Source: Siphlonurus alternatus (taxonomy: Eukaryota; Arthropoda; Insecta; Ephemeroptera; Siphlonuridae). Taken from it: 64,000 nucleotides of DNA. The translations under genes were made by a program, and so were the position numbers. The notes under the pieces were generated by a model that had not been told where the DNA came from, ran no database searches, and saw nothing but the letters and a program-made list of their open reading frames with translations. Location: positions 38,703,194 through 38,767,193 of the forward strand of contig OX463778.1 in NCBI GenBank assembly GCA_949825025.1. Direction: 5' to 3'. Shown in pieces: positions 13,955-25,075 of this stretch; position 1 is the stretch's first letter, and every line of letters begins with the position of its first letter.

Positions 13955-14300
13955 CCAGAGGAGCGCGTGGCCAAGTGGTTCTCAGGTGTGGCGCTGCTCT
14001 CGCTCTCGCACGATCATCTTGCCGGTCAACAACAAGAAATCAACGAAAAAAGTAGGGGAAATAATTTTTTTTCTGTTAAAAAGCTGGAGTAGTGGGGCAG
14101 GTTGAACACAACGTCCGCCTGCCGCTGCTGCCGTCGCCACCGCCGCGCGTCTTGGCCATGCGCCTCACGTCTAGGGCACGCGCGGCGCGACTGTGGCGCG
14201 AGCGTCGGCAGCAACGGCAGGCGGCGGCATCGACGATCCTCCTCAGGCATAGTAAGGCCGCCTCGTCAGCAGCACAATAGCCTTATCTTCCCCTCCAATT
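13955..14300. promoter_or_regulatory. Promoter-proximal GC-rich island of ASH
   Basis: A GC- and CpG-rich block in an AT-rich setting, directly upstream of the TATA box. It holds a CAGGTG E-box (13983-13988) and a GGCACGCGC match to the Hairy/HES class C site (14175-14183). Known biology: fly achaete is directly repressed by Hairy through a GGCACGCG site in its proximal promoter. Open frames across the block in several directions have no recognisable protein features and are taken as by-products of high GC. The start of the block (about 13960) also resembles a tRNA A box. Confidence 0.5.
14175..14183 (+). promoter_or_regulatory. Hairy-type repressor site
   Basis: GGCACGCGC matches the class C consensus GGCACGCGMC except at its last base (G). 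It lies about 180 bp upstream of the TATA box, the kind of position used by Hairy on fly achaete. Confidence 0.45.
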
Positions 14301-14354
14301 CTCCCCCTTACACCATAAGGTTTTTTATACATGCTCTACTACAGGTAACATATA

Positions 14355-14362
14355 TATAAAAG
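14355..14362 (+). promoter_or_regulatory. TATA box of ASH
   Basis: TATAAAAG lies about 270 bp upstream of the start codon. About 30 bp downstream (near 14385) is the expected transcription start. A TCAC initiator-like sequence at 14397 is slightly too far, so the exact start is open. The short sequence between here and 14632 would be an intron-free 5' UTR. 5' transcript ends would decide. Confidence 0.5.
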
Positions 14363-14384
14363 TGGAGGGGATGGTTAATACAGG

Positions 14385-14632
14385 CGGGGCTTTTGCTCAC
14401 ACACAAGCTCATACAACAGGGTACAAGTAGGGGAGTAGAAGCACGCCACACAGCATTTCGGGAGTAGCTACCGTACAGTTAACATCGCTCCTCAATATAG
14501 TGATTTACTCTTGATATATAAATAAAGTGTAACTCACTTGTTTATAAAAGATTACTTACGATAATATTTTTTGTGAATTATATTACGTATAAGTTTGTTT
14601 ATATTTTTTTAATAAGTGTATTTAAGAAGCTG
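14385..14632 (+). other. Probable 5' UTR of ASH
   Basis: Follows the TATA box and reaches the start codon. It becomes AT-rich towards its 3' end and contains no obvious splice acceptor near the ATG. The start context is ctgATGG, with G at +4 but C at -3, so initiation strength is moderate. Confidence 0.45.
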
Positions 14633-15583
14633 ATGGCAACGGCGCTTAGTAGCGTCATGACTTTAGGACCAAGCCCTCAGAAGATTGCTGCAGTTCTTCC
14701 TTCCGCTAATTGTATTCTTCTGGGCGGAGAGAATTCTCCCCACAAGGCATCTCCTCAGAGGTCGGCGAACAAAAGCCGGGTCATGTCATCTTCACTTCTT
14801 CTGGACACGTCGAGCCAGCACGGTTCCATGTCATCCGCCTCGTCTACGGCCTCCAGCTCGAGCAGCTCGTCATCGTCAGATCTGGTACGTTGCAAAAGAC
14901 GCATCAATTTTACTCATCTACAGTACGCAATTCCTCACGCACAACCAGTTGCAGTTGCAAGACGTAACGCACGTGAACGTAATCGTGTGAAACAAGTAAA
15001 CAATGGATTTTCAACATTAAGACAACATATTCCATTTACTGCTCGTAATAAGAAAATGAGTAAAGTTGAAACATTAAGATGTGCTGTTGAATATATTAGA
15101 AGTTTAACACAAATGTTAGATGATAATAATGAAGATGAAACTTCATCAACTTCACCGGTACCATCACCAAAACATGAGGAGATTACAATGGAGGCTGCAG
15201 CACCAACTGCTTCTGCGACAATTTTAGTTCCAGCACCGAGTGATCATGGTTATTACTCGAGTCCTGAGAGCGTGGTCGTTCTGAGTGATACCACAGCTGC
15301 ACCACACCACGGCTATCAGCCCATGTTCCAGCAGCCCATGTCACACCACTTGCACCACCTTCAACCGGCGTCTCTATCACCACCGTGTAGTGCATCCTCC
15401 GAGCCGGCTTCTTCGCCAACTCCGTCCTACGCGTCTGAGTCCGAGGCCTCATCGTATCCTCACTCCGCGGTCTACGAGCCACCCGCGCCGGCCGCGACCA
15501 ACGCATACGACAACTACGAGCCCATGAGCCCAGAAGATGAGGAACTTTTGGACGTCATCTCTTGGTGGCAACAAAGCCAATAA
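14633..15583 (+). CDS. ASH: Achaete-scute homolog, proneural bHLH transcription factor
   Basis: A nuclear class II bHLH activator that would heterodimerise with the Daughterless/E protein and bind E-boxes to specify neural precursors. The predicted protein is 316 aa. The open frame extends upstream to 14573, but the first in-frame ATG is 14633, giving [10 protein letters not shown]. Seen in order: a Ser-rich stretch (about residues 62-82, nine Ser in a row), a CKRRINF pre-basic motif (87-93), basic region [11 protein letters not shown] (110-120), helix 1 [14 protein letters not shown] (121-134), a very short loop, helix 2 from MSKVETLR to about residue 162, a His/Pro/Ser-rich linker, and the family C-terminal tail [16 protein letters not shown]. 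Length, intron-free coding and both conserved blocks fit the family. Third codon positions are AT-rich in the bHLH block and GC-rich on both sides. asense is an alternative name; I favour the ac/sc-ASH type. Confidence 0.96.
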   Translation: MATALSSVMTLGPSPQKIAAVLPSANCILLGGENSPHKASPQRSANKSRVMSSSLLLDTSSQHGSMSSASSTASSSSSSSSSDLVRCKRRINFTHLQYAIPHAQPVAVARRNARERNRVKQVNNGFSTLRQHIPFTARNKKMSKVETLRCAVEYIRSLTQMLDDNNEDETSSTSPVPSPKHEEITMEAAAPTASATILVPAPSDHGYYSSPESVVVLSDTTAAPHHGYQPMFQQPMSHHLHHLQPASLSPPCSASSEPASSPTPSYASESEASSYPHSAVYEPPAPAATNAYDNYEPMSPEDEELLDVISWWQQSQ

Positions 15584-15584
15584 G

Positions 15585-16836
15585 GTGAGAAATTTTTACA
15601 TACTTTGTTATTTTTTTTTTACATAATAGTGAACAATTTTGCAATATGGAGAATTTATGGAAATACTTTTTGTTGATGTAAAGATTTTTTTTTTTTTTGT
15701 TAGAAGCACAGGTAGCTCATATATATAGGACAGGTTGCTAAGGTACACAAAAGATTTCTTAGAGGAAAGATGCGAATAGGGGAAAAAAATATTGTTAAGA
15801 GGGGAGTCTAGAAGTAAAAGGGAAGTTGGTCGGTATAAGAAGGTAGGTCTTTAGTATTTGAGGGTGGATATAAAAAAAAAAGGGAAAGGAGATGAAGTAA
15901 GGGGAAGTTGAATGAAAGAACTTCTCTAAGGTAGAAAAAGAATAATAATATATATATATATAAAAATCACATACGTATTTTTATATTAAGACGCCCACCC
16001 ATATAGGAACTGGGTCTGTAGTCCAAATTTCCATCATGACCTACCATGATAACGTCTTATGTAATGCAGACTACATTTGACCATATTAATACAATGTAAC
16101 TTCCTTCTTTTCTTATTCATAATATATTTTTTATATACACGATATATCTTTTCATGATTATATATAACGTAAGAATAAGAAAAGAAATATAAAAAATAAA
16201 TAAAATCTCCCCTATTTTTTTCTTCATCATCATAGCATTACTAATCTTATGTATGTATTATAAATTTGCTATTGAAGTTTTTCAACTGTAATATAAATTT
16301 AAATTTTTACATTCTTTTATTATAAAATTTTTATGACCTTGATTTTTAACACGTATATAAAAAAATACATGTATATACAAGTTCATTTACGTAAGATGTT
16401 CTAATGGATGTTGTTTTTTTTTTTTTTCTTTTGTTATAGTCATGAACATAACGGAAGTGCATACGAGGAGAAACAACGAGAAAAAAAAATGCACTTTACA
16501 TCCTTTAAACATCTTTTTTTAATCAAAGGAGTTTTTTTTTTGTCATTGATCTCTGCAAAAATAAATCATATAAAAAATTAATGTGATACCTCCTGGACCT
16601 GGATTCGAACTCCTGACCTCCACACATATTATACCACCGCCGCTGCCTCACTATACGCCAAATAACTTCTGAGCTGCTGCATGGGAACTTCATAAATTAC
16701 CACCTTCACTTAATACAAGGTAAATTATACATTCAATTACTGATCTTTACACTCTTATAGAGATTACCTAATTGTATTTCCATGTATAATGTATTTTTCT
16801 GGTACTAACATCTTGTTATTTTTTTTATGTTCACAG
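15585..16836 (+). other. Predicted 3'-UTR intron of ASH
   Basis: Donor AATAAG|GTGAGA begins 2 bases after the stop codon. The best acceptor is TTCACAG|GC, ending at 16836. It is preceded by a T-rich tract and by a perfect TACTAAC branch-point match (16803-16809), with the branch A about 28 nt from the AG. An alternative acceptor, TTATAG|T, ends at 16439 after a long T tract. Vertebrate ASCL1 also has its intron in the 3' UTR, to my knowledge. Because the junction is so close to the stop, it should not trigger nonsense-mediated decay. Confidence 0.55.
16583..16672 (-). other. tRNA-like pol III promoter fragment (SINE head or tRNA pseudogene)
   Basis: On the minus strand an A-box-like TGGCGTATAGTGAGG is followed 35 nt later by GTTCGAATCC, a good B box, with tRNA-like spacing. 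About 20 nt further on is a run of six T, a potential pol III terminator. The stems do not fold into a clean cloverleaf, so a functional tRNA is unlikely. It sits antisense inside the predicted ASH 3'-UTR intron. Confidence 0.35.
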
Positions 16837-17030
16837 GCGTTGAAATCTACTTGCTTGCAAGCTCGTTTGCCTCTACAAAAAGTGCCTCAGCCTCATCGCA
16901 TCAACAATATATAGTTTCATACAATCACAATGTCTTATTTTTATATGTAAATAACATTTCAATTGCAGAATATTTGAAAAAAAATAAGCATAAGACTTGT
17001 CATTAAACTTTTTATAAAAAAAAAAGTCCT
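16837..17030 (+). other. Predicted terminal 3'-UTR exon and poly(A) region of ASH
   Basis: Starts at the strong acceptor. An ATTAAA hexamer at 17002-17007 is followed about 50 bp later by a GT/T-rich stretch (about 17052-17070), which is the usual layout of a cleavage site. There is no meaningful open frame. If splicing does not occur, the 3' UTR would instead run straight on from 15584. Confidence 0.4.
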
Positions 17031-17309
17031 CATTTGATTAAAATACATAATGTTTTGTTTGTTTCTTTTTTTCAATCTAGTCATTTTTTATATGTAAATA
17101 ATTTATGTTTATTCTTTGTTTTTTTATGTCCCTCCAAATAATATCACATAACTTTTTTTTGTTCTCATTGATATTATAATTTCAAATCCATTAAAAAAAA
17201 AGGAATATAAATGATCTGATTTTTTGAACTGCTCAAATATGTGATTTTTATGTAAAAAAATAATTAAAATAACAAAATTGTAAAGCCATATCATTATGAA
17301 TTAGTGCCT

Positions 17310-17465
17310 TAATTGCAGTCTTAAACGGACGGTGCCTACCAAAATGTTGTCTTGATTGAGATCTCGTTTGATCACCTCAGAAAGTGGCGGTCTCGTGTAT
17401 ATTGTGCCTGACTGTACTGTGGAGGCCGCCAAATCCCCCTTTGTCGTGCTGGGGTTTTTATTATT
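17310..17465. promoter_or_regulatory. GC-richer island downstream of ASH
   Basis: A compositionally distinct block about 300 bp beyond the predicted poly(A) site. No gene or RNA recognised. Confidence 0.2.
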
Positions 17466-17929
17466 GATGCTGTACATTGTATTTTATATATGATATATTA
17501 TTCTATTAAAAAAATACAAGTTTTTGTATTAAAAATGAATACATTTTTTTAATTTCAAACACAAACCTTTTAAAAAAAAAAAGCCACAAGTTGGATAGTC
17601 AAAAATTTATTTAAAAAAATTGAGTTGGTATATTTAAAAAATTAATAATAATATGAAAGCCAGGAATAGTTATAGAACATCATATTATTATAAACAGTAG
17701 AAAAGCTAGCTTAAATATTATAAAACAGAATGTTGTAAAGACCAATTTTTTTAGTAACAGAAAAAGAAGAAATTATATTATAGGATTTAAAAATATAATT
17801 TGTAGCCTCAAAACTAAATAAAAAAAAAAAGTTATTTAAATAAAGATTTATAATTTAAAATTCAAATGCTTATTATTAAGACAATGTTGTTTGAACTTTG
17901 GCACTATATGCAGACTGATATTAATTCTC

Positions 17930-18290
17930 AATAAGACGCGCTGGTTTGACGCGCGAGCATCTTGAATACAGAATGAAGAATCTAGACAACTTGTTCAGCC
18001 CCTACGTGCTGCGGGTTGCATCAGTTGAGAAGTAAGGAGACTTAAACGCGGGGTTCAAAATTGATGCGCATAGCAACAAGTGGAAATAATTTAACATGAA
18101 AATATTATTTCTCTGTCAATGCTTTTTTTATCTTTCATTGCTAATTCAAAAATTTATTTTTCAAAGCAAAGTTGGCTACGTTAGTAATTTTAATATTTCG
18201 ACGAGATCAAGTTTTAATACCCTGTTGCTATGTAAATTTGGAACCCTCCCACGCTCCGGGTTTCGAACCCTAAACCTTTTCTTCTTTATC
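17930..18290. promoter_or_regulatory. GC-richer island, with a tRNA B-box-like motif at its right end
   Basis: 17930-18065 is GC-richer with CpGs. Near 18255-18275 the minus strand reads GGGTTCGAAACCC, similar to a B box, but no A box is found at the right distance. Confidence 0.2.
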
Positions 18291-18574
18291 AAATTTTAAA
18301 CTTTTATATATTAAGCACCTACATAAACTAAATAAAAAATATAATATATTTAATCCTTTTGTATTATATTAAACCATAGCTTATGCACTTTTTTTTATAT
18401 ATGTATATACATTATATTTAAAGCAATTAAAATTGATATGCTAGCTGCAAGCATGACTATTTTTGCTATAAAGCTTATATGATGCACGTGATATAGGGTG
18501 GTTTTTATTATTCACATGGCTATAATCAGGCAAGACCTGTTGTACTGCAATTCAACAACGACGCTACTCCACCC

Positions 18575-18960
18575 TTATTATATATATGTGCTACCCCCGC
18601 TTGTGTATGTGGCAGTGCTTACGAACAATGAAGCATGAGCACGCTTTGATCGCCGCGGCGTTGACGACGATGACGGCGGGTGGGGTGTGCCCCTCCCCCT
18701 CTCCCCTCCTCCCCTTGAGGCGAGGTAGTAGCAGCAAGCAGGGTGCGCGCGTGCACTTACATCTCTGTGCACAGCTATATAGCTTTTTGATGCCTCCTCC
18801 TATCCATTGTAATTATTCTTTTCGTTTACTGCTCGTGCCTGCATGCTGAGTGAATGCCGTAGCAGTAGCAGCAGCAGCAATAGCAAAGAGAGGGAAGGAG
18901 GAGGAGAAGAGAAACAGCTGCTGATTCTTGATCCTTACAGCTTCCTAACTACTAGCGAAC
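18575..18960. promoter_or_regulatory. GC-rich island with proneural E-box
   Basis: GCAGCTGT on the minus strand at 18914-18921 matches the proneural GCAGSTGK consensus. The block also has a CAG/AGC-rich run and purine-rich tract. Frames across it show no domains. About 3.5 kb downstream of ASH. Confidence 0.35.
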
Positions 18961-19369
18961 CTACTGGCAAAACATATCAACTATAATATATAAAAAATAA
19001 TAATTCTAGTATTATAAAAACATATTTTTGTGTGCTAATAAAATTCATCATTATCAATTTATTGTATTTCTAAGAAAATAATATTTCAGGTATTTCAATT
19101 TTATAAGAAGTAATTTTAGAATTAATGCATAATATATATTTTTTTACTATAAAACTGAAAATAACTGGAGCTTTATTTTAAAAAAAATAAGTAAAAAGAT
19201 AAATACTAAATTAGGATATTTTTTATTATATTTTGCTCACTTAAAAAAATTAATTATACACAAAATTAATTATTTTTATTGTTTATAAGGCGAGTAGTTA
19301 TATTATTAATAATGAAGACACGCAAAGGAAATCTATAACAAGGCAATTTCATAATTTTGCAGTTTATTT

Positions 19370-19610
19370 ATTTATTTTTAGGACGCCTTGACGATATCTC
19401 AGTCTTTGTTTTTGTGTATGCGGGCAGGTCGAGAAATGTCACAAATTTTGTGGAGCGTGGAGGCGAGAGTTGCCTCAAGAAGCTGCTGGCTTTCCGACTG
19501 ACTGAGCAAAGGTTGCGGTGGACGGTCCAGGCAGCCCTGAGAGATGCTGGAGCAGATTGCAGTCCGTGCCAGCTAAAACAAACATGGACACAATCGAACC
19601 TAACATGACG
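19370..19610. other. GC-richer island, unidentified
   Basis: Open in more than one frame; the plus-strand frame includes SCLKKLLAFRLTEQRLRW. Nothing recognised. Could be conserved non-coding DNA or a fragment of an old gene or element. Confidence 0.2.
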
Positions 19611-19913
19611 CTAACCAACAGTTTAGCAGCGTCCAATTTTAAAAATAGGACTTCATCGTATTTGAAGTTAATATTGCAAAAGAAAATCTCATTAAAACTC
19701 AAATAATACTCGGGCTGAGTATGAAGGTATACAAGGAACTATAATAAAAACAGAACCGTCTTTATATGAGTGCTCACAGTGCAACCTTCTTTCACATTAT
19801 TACATATTATACGTACCAAAATGTAATATTTTTACACATGCACTTGGGTGGGTATCCTAACTGATTTTGGTTTTCAAATTTATCCTTAAATGATTTTCAG
19901 CTTTTAATTTAAG

Positions 19914-20289
19914 AGGTCGAGCGTGGCGCAGTGCATTGACCGATTCTCGTTAGATCACCGAAGTCAGGCTACGTCGAGCGTGGTTAGTACTTGGATGGGT
20001 GACCGTATCAAGTAAAAAATACGCTGCTCCCTCCCTGGGGTAAATTCGTCTCGCTTTTCACCCAGTGCAGTGATGCACTTGTGTGTGGTTCCCCAGGCTT
20101 TGGACATCGCTTTGGTCCATTGAGAAAAAGTAGAGGTGTCCGTCCTGACTGAGGTTTTCCACGGTTTCCTCAGTCTCACCTCAGCGAATGCTGGGACGCG
20201 TAAGCATGCAGGCCGTGGCCACTATCCGTTCCCTACCTTATCCCTACCCAGTACCCCGCCGCGAGCTGTAAGCTCTTAGGGGTGTATCC

Positions 20290-20336
<47 letters not shown>
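19914..20336 (+). mobile_element. 5S rRNA-derived SINE (SINE3-type)
   Basis: The head (about 19931-20005) is clearly 5S-like: TCTCGTTAGATCACCGAAG and GTTAGTACTTGGATGGGTGACCG match the middle and the box C internal promoter of 5S rRNA. The 5' 20 bases are diverged and look A-box-like. A unique GC-richer body follows, including a segment near 20150-20200 (TTTTCCACGGTTTCC, then a Cys/Gly-like GC stretch) that resembles conserved SINE central domains. It ends in a 43-base A run (20294-20336). No clean target-site duplication was found. It is not a functional 5S gene because it diverges after the box C region. A minus-strand open frame across it is not a gene. Confidence 0.8.
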
Positions 20337-20338
<2 letters not shown>

Positions 20339-21414
20339 ATAATCTAGAAAACGGAGTACAGTCGTGTCCTCAAAAAGTTGAATTTAATAAGCAGCATTCG
20401 TTTATTATAGTTTTGTGTTTGTGGCATTGTTTGTTTTGCAAAATTTGCAGACTTAATTATTCGACCCTTTGAAATAGTATCCTATTATTATATAAAAAAT
20501 ATGTGTATAATAATTTAGTTAAATAATAAAACTACAAATATTGCTCATGTTCTTGTTAAAATACCTCAATAATATGCAAAATTATGTTAATTATTTTTTT
20601 TTTTAATTTGAAGGTGGTGCCTTTTCTTCTCTTTTTTCTTTTTTACAGAATTATATGTAGTAAAAAAAGAAGAAGCTGGATGGATTTCTAAGGAAAAGTG
20701 GTATAGATAGCTCTAAATAGGATAGAAATCTCCTAGTTCGCGTGTGCCGGCCACTTTAACTAAACAATAATACTTCTCTCTGATAATGCGTCTAGTTTTT
20801 TTGCCTTTTTTGTTGGTAAAATTTTTGTATCTTCGTGCCTTTGTAACTTTAAGGTGACACCCAATAATAAGTGGCTATTCAAGCAATAAAATCTACCTAA
20901 TTAATTAGAAAAATACAACGTAAAGGGCCATTAATTTTAGGTTAAATTTAATGTAGCACACTTTACCATCCGTCTCCATTTTTTGTTGATGGAATTCAGT
21001 TAATGACAAAAAAAAAATTTTGTTAAATATATAATATTAAATAAAAATTAATTATTATTATATTATTTCTATGATAGGCATTATTTAACTTCCAAAAAAT
21101 AACACTGGCAATAATAAATGTGATACTATATATCCTAATAAATTCTTCTAATGCATTTTTATTGCTATTTGAAAAAAAAAAAAGAATGAAAATTCAGCTC
21201 CAAGTAATATAAAATCCAAATATTTGAATAAAACATTAATTTATATAAGAAATAAAATTATGTTAATAAAATTTTATTTCTTATGCAACTCCTGACCCTG
21301 TATAACATTATAGTTAGTGATGAGGAAAACGTCTTTATGCATAAAAAAATAATAATACAAATTTTTATACCTTTTCATCTACTTACCGATATATTTAAAT
21401 TTATTTCTCACTTA

Positions 21415-21720
21415 GCTTTATTTAAAGAGAAGAGAGGGAAGGAATTATATGCAGAGTAGGAGTTGGTTGCGCTGGTTGCGAACATACAGGGGCTGCAAGA
21501 GATGCTGCTCAGGTGGCTGGAGAGAAAGAGGGGAGTGAAGGAGGGAGGGTGGGACGGTCGCGCGGGGCACGCGTAGGTCGCGCGTTCCTTGCCCAGACTT
21601 TCTTTATGGGCAGCAGCAGCAGTAGCAACGGGAGATGAAGGGAGGGAATAAAAGATAAGGAGAGGGAGAGATTTCGTATATAAGAGGGTGGGGTTCTTTT
21701 TAGAAAAACGAAGGTATATG
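21415..21720. promoter_or_regulatory. GC-rich purine island with Hairy-type site
   Basis: GGCACGCGT at 21566-21574 in a CpG-rich centre, a CAGGTG near 21511, and purine-rich flanks. A 145-codon minus-strand frame covers it but is low-complexity Ser/Pro/Leu and looks non-coding. Confidence 0.35.
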
Positions 21721-24659
21721 TGCTCCATAGGGGTTGTAGGGGAATTAAAATCTATGCTGTATATATATGTTGAATGCACGCGACCATCTCTATATATGAT
21801 GTAAAGGTGGGTGCAGTAAGAGAAGTTAGGTAAGGTATGCCTCACTATAACATAAACGAGTTTTCTTCTTTTTATAAAACTTTTATATAATATGAGGGTG
21901 AATTATTTTTTATAATATTAAAGAGTGAAAGAGAAGAGAGAAGGTGGATGAACGGATATAAAAGACAGCTAGGGGTGCAACGTAAGATAGATGAAATAGT
22001 AGTGTGATGTTTTAAGTTATAGAAATAAAAAAGGGGTGGGGAAATAGGGTTGTAGCGTCCTCCAAACTACCAAAAAAGAGGGGTTTGAAAATATATATAT
22101 ATATATTTATTCCCCCCTATTTTCTTTTCTATTTGAAGGAATCTTTTGAAAAGCCTTTACTCCTACTACAAAAGCGTGCGTTGATGGTACAGCTAGGTTG
22201 CATTTATACGCATTGGAACATAGAATTACGGTACACCCGTGAAGGGTAGATCAGAAATCGCTAGAGGGAGGACAGAAAACCAAGTTGCATTATAAAGCTA
22301 CCCTTATATTTTATTTTTTGTCACTGCTGAGCGTCACCGCTTTTCTTTTTCTAAGGTTTTCTACCTTCTAATTATTTTCAACACACCCTTTTCTTGCTTC
22401 AATTTCAATCCTTCCCCCTTATAAATTTTTACCTTTTATCTTTCTCGTGCTTTAAGTTAATTTTTATATTTATCCCCAGACGTAGACGCGTGTCATTGAA
22501 ATACCTTGATTTTGACCCTCTCGAACTCTTCTTTTTATTAAAAAAAGTCTACCCTTATATTTTTAACACAAGAAGCTACTTTTTACCCTTTCAACAGTTA
22601 ATGCAATAATCCAGCAAATGTCTCTCTATTTCTCAGCAGGGTCACTTTCTTGTGTTATTTTATACACATTAACTACATTATATAAAAAAAGGGAATAGTA
22701 TATTATAATATATAGGACAATTTTAATAAAAATTCAACATTGTATAATCTCACAAAATGCTAAAGATTTTGAACATTTTGAATTAGTTATTATCATCAGA
22801 TATTGTGGAATTCTAAAGTAAGAAAATTACCAATTTTCCAATACATTTGGTCGCTTCTCATAAGATCAAAGGGTTGTCTACTCCCCAGGCATAACGTACT
22901 AATTAACGTGGAATGTGTGTTGGTGTCTTGTTGATTAATTTTAGCCTTGTGCTATAATAGATATATTTTAAATAAATGTGCCTATATTATAACATGACCA
23001 ACCCTTGCGGTGGCAGTGTATCAAGGCTTCTTTTACATTATAGAATTCCAAATATGTTATAATTAATTGAAATTGTTTTTTATAACATTTAATTTTAATT
23101 ATGATTATTTGAAAATATATATAAAATTAAATTAATTAATATTAATGATTTAATTTATTTTTATGCTAACATTATTTTTCATTATGTTTATATTATACAA
23201 AATTTCTACCTTTTTTATGTTTTTGAAACTAAAGCTGGTATGGAACACAAAAGTTAAACTCCAATTAAATCTTAATGAGGTAGTATACACCTCGTAACCA
23301 TTAACACCGGCCATTAATTAGAAGCTTTAACATTATTTTAATTTGCTTGTGTTGTTTCTCTCTTTCTATAATAAATGGTCAAAAAATAAAATAATTTTAA
23401 TGTCTTTTTTTTACACCTTGAACCTTCAGAAATTGTGCACATTTTGCATATTGTCAACACCATTTAACATACAGTATAATTATCCTATTGAATTTAAAGA
23501 TTCTAATACAAATATTTTTTGTTATGTCATTTGGATATTATACTATATTTGAGAATGTATAACTTTTCTAACTCTGTCTGTATTATTTGTTTTAACCAAA
23601 ACCTTGAAAAAAAATGTAGAATTGAAACAACAATATAATATATATACAACTTCAAATTTTTGCAAATGTGAATTGTCTATTTGATCACATATTTTTTAAT
23701 TTTTATATAGAAAGAAGTATCAGTTGCAAAACGTACTCGCAAAATGTTTTCCATTTGCAAAAAAATCAAACTGCGGTTAGACTTTCTCTCGATTCCTTCT
23801 TCGAGAACTCGACTTATGGCGTTGCTTCGGGTTTTTATAAAGATGCCTAATAACTAATAATCCATCCCTATTTGTGGCTAAGAAAATCATGGAAACCTCA
23901 ATCAGGATAGTCAACAATTAATGTGGGATAATACCAATCAACTCCCGCGCGGGGGTACTATTAAGAGATGTTATGTAGCTACGATCCCTGTAAGTGGAAA
24001 AAATCTAGCAAAGCTTGGAATCGATTTGATTCGAATGTGTTTATCACTGCCCAAGTATCTGAAAAGAAAAATTATACCCAATGTTATATCACTCAGTATA
24101 TACATATAAAGGTTTATATAAAACAAACAGAATTTGAACCACCCGGGTTTATAAAACTCAACTGAGATTTAATTTTAATGTCATATACTTTAATATAGAA
24201 ATAATAGCACGTTATTCTGCCACCCAGAGTGAGTACAACTGCAATTAAGTCTTTATAAAGGCGTACACTTAGAGAAATTGTCTGAGAGATCTGAACACAA
24301 CTTTAAAAATAATTTGTATGTTAACCTGTCAAGTAAAAAATTAATTTTTTTAAAGTTATCTCAATTATAAAATATAATAATTATTTCTTTAAATAAATTG
24401 ATATAGTTTAAAATTACATAAAGATAATATACCAGATAAAAATAAATAACAATTAATCTTAAAAATATATATTATATAATGACCTTGAATATAACTACTG
24501 AGGCATTTATTTTATATATTTTTTTAATGATTTTTGTTTTATATACTAAAAGACAAGTATAAGTAATGCTTCGGTAAATTAAACGAGTAAGTCACTTATA
24601 ACAACAACAACTTTTTTTTTTATATATATATATAAATTTTCTTGTTATATTTGTTGAGG

Positions 24660-24870
24660 TGAGCGAGTTGTAAAAGTGACGCTCGAATCTCGTTCTGTGA
24701 GGGCTAACTCGCCTGCCTGCCAGGCCAGTATAGCTTGCAGGCGTCCCCTTAACAGGTTTGGGGCTACGCGGGTGAACATGCAGGGTCTAAAATACCGCGC
24801 ACTTGGATGCATTGAACCGCGAGACTTTTGTCTCACAATGAGACTCGAACCCAGACGCTATAGAAAACTG
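24660..24870 (-). other. GC-rich island, possible tRNA-derived SINE remnant
   Basis: The minus strand has GGGTTCGAGTCTC (24839-24851), resembling a B box, but no convincing A box. Frames on both strands are unrecognised. Confidence 0.25.
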
Positions 24871-25011
24871 CACACATACAAAAATCTTTATAATATGTTT
24901 TTATATGACAAGCTCTTGAAATACGCGACTCTTACCATATTCATGATTTATTGTTTTTAATGTATAATTTCTGCAGTATATTCAATGACTGTTGAAATAT
25001 TATTTATAAGC

Positions 25012-25073
<62 letters not shown>
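25012..25073. repeat. (AG)n microsatellite
   Basis: Near-pure AG dinucleotide run, about 30 units. Confidence 0.97.

Positions 25074-25075
<2 letters not shown>

Noticed and set aside
13959..14030. tRNA-Ser-like A box (TGGCCAAGTGG)
   Set aside because: No B box or cloverleaf at the right distance; kept only as a note in the promoter island.
14573..14632. In-frame upstream extension of the ASH coding frame
   Set aside because: It begins at GTG, not ATG, and would add a hydrophobic stretch foreign to the family; the first in-frame ATG is 14633.
16582..16587. K-box-like TGTGAT (also 17240-17245) as a Notch-pathway 3'-UTR signal
   Set aside because: Six-base motif expected by chance; the first lies in the predicted intron and the second beyond the predicted poly(A) site.
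19964..20179. Minus-strand frame of 71 codons
   Set aside because: Antisense of the 5S-derived SINE.
21408..21845. 145-codon minus-strand frame
   Set aside because: Low-complexity translation of a purine-rich island; no domain, signal peptide or codon signature.
24120..24165. tRNA B-box-like GGTTCAAATTC on the minus strand
   Set aside because: Isolated motif without A box or fold.
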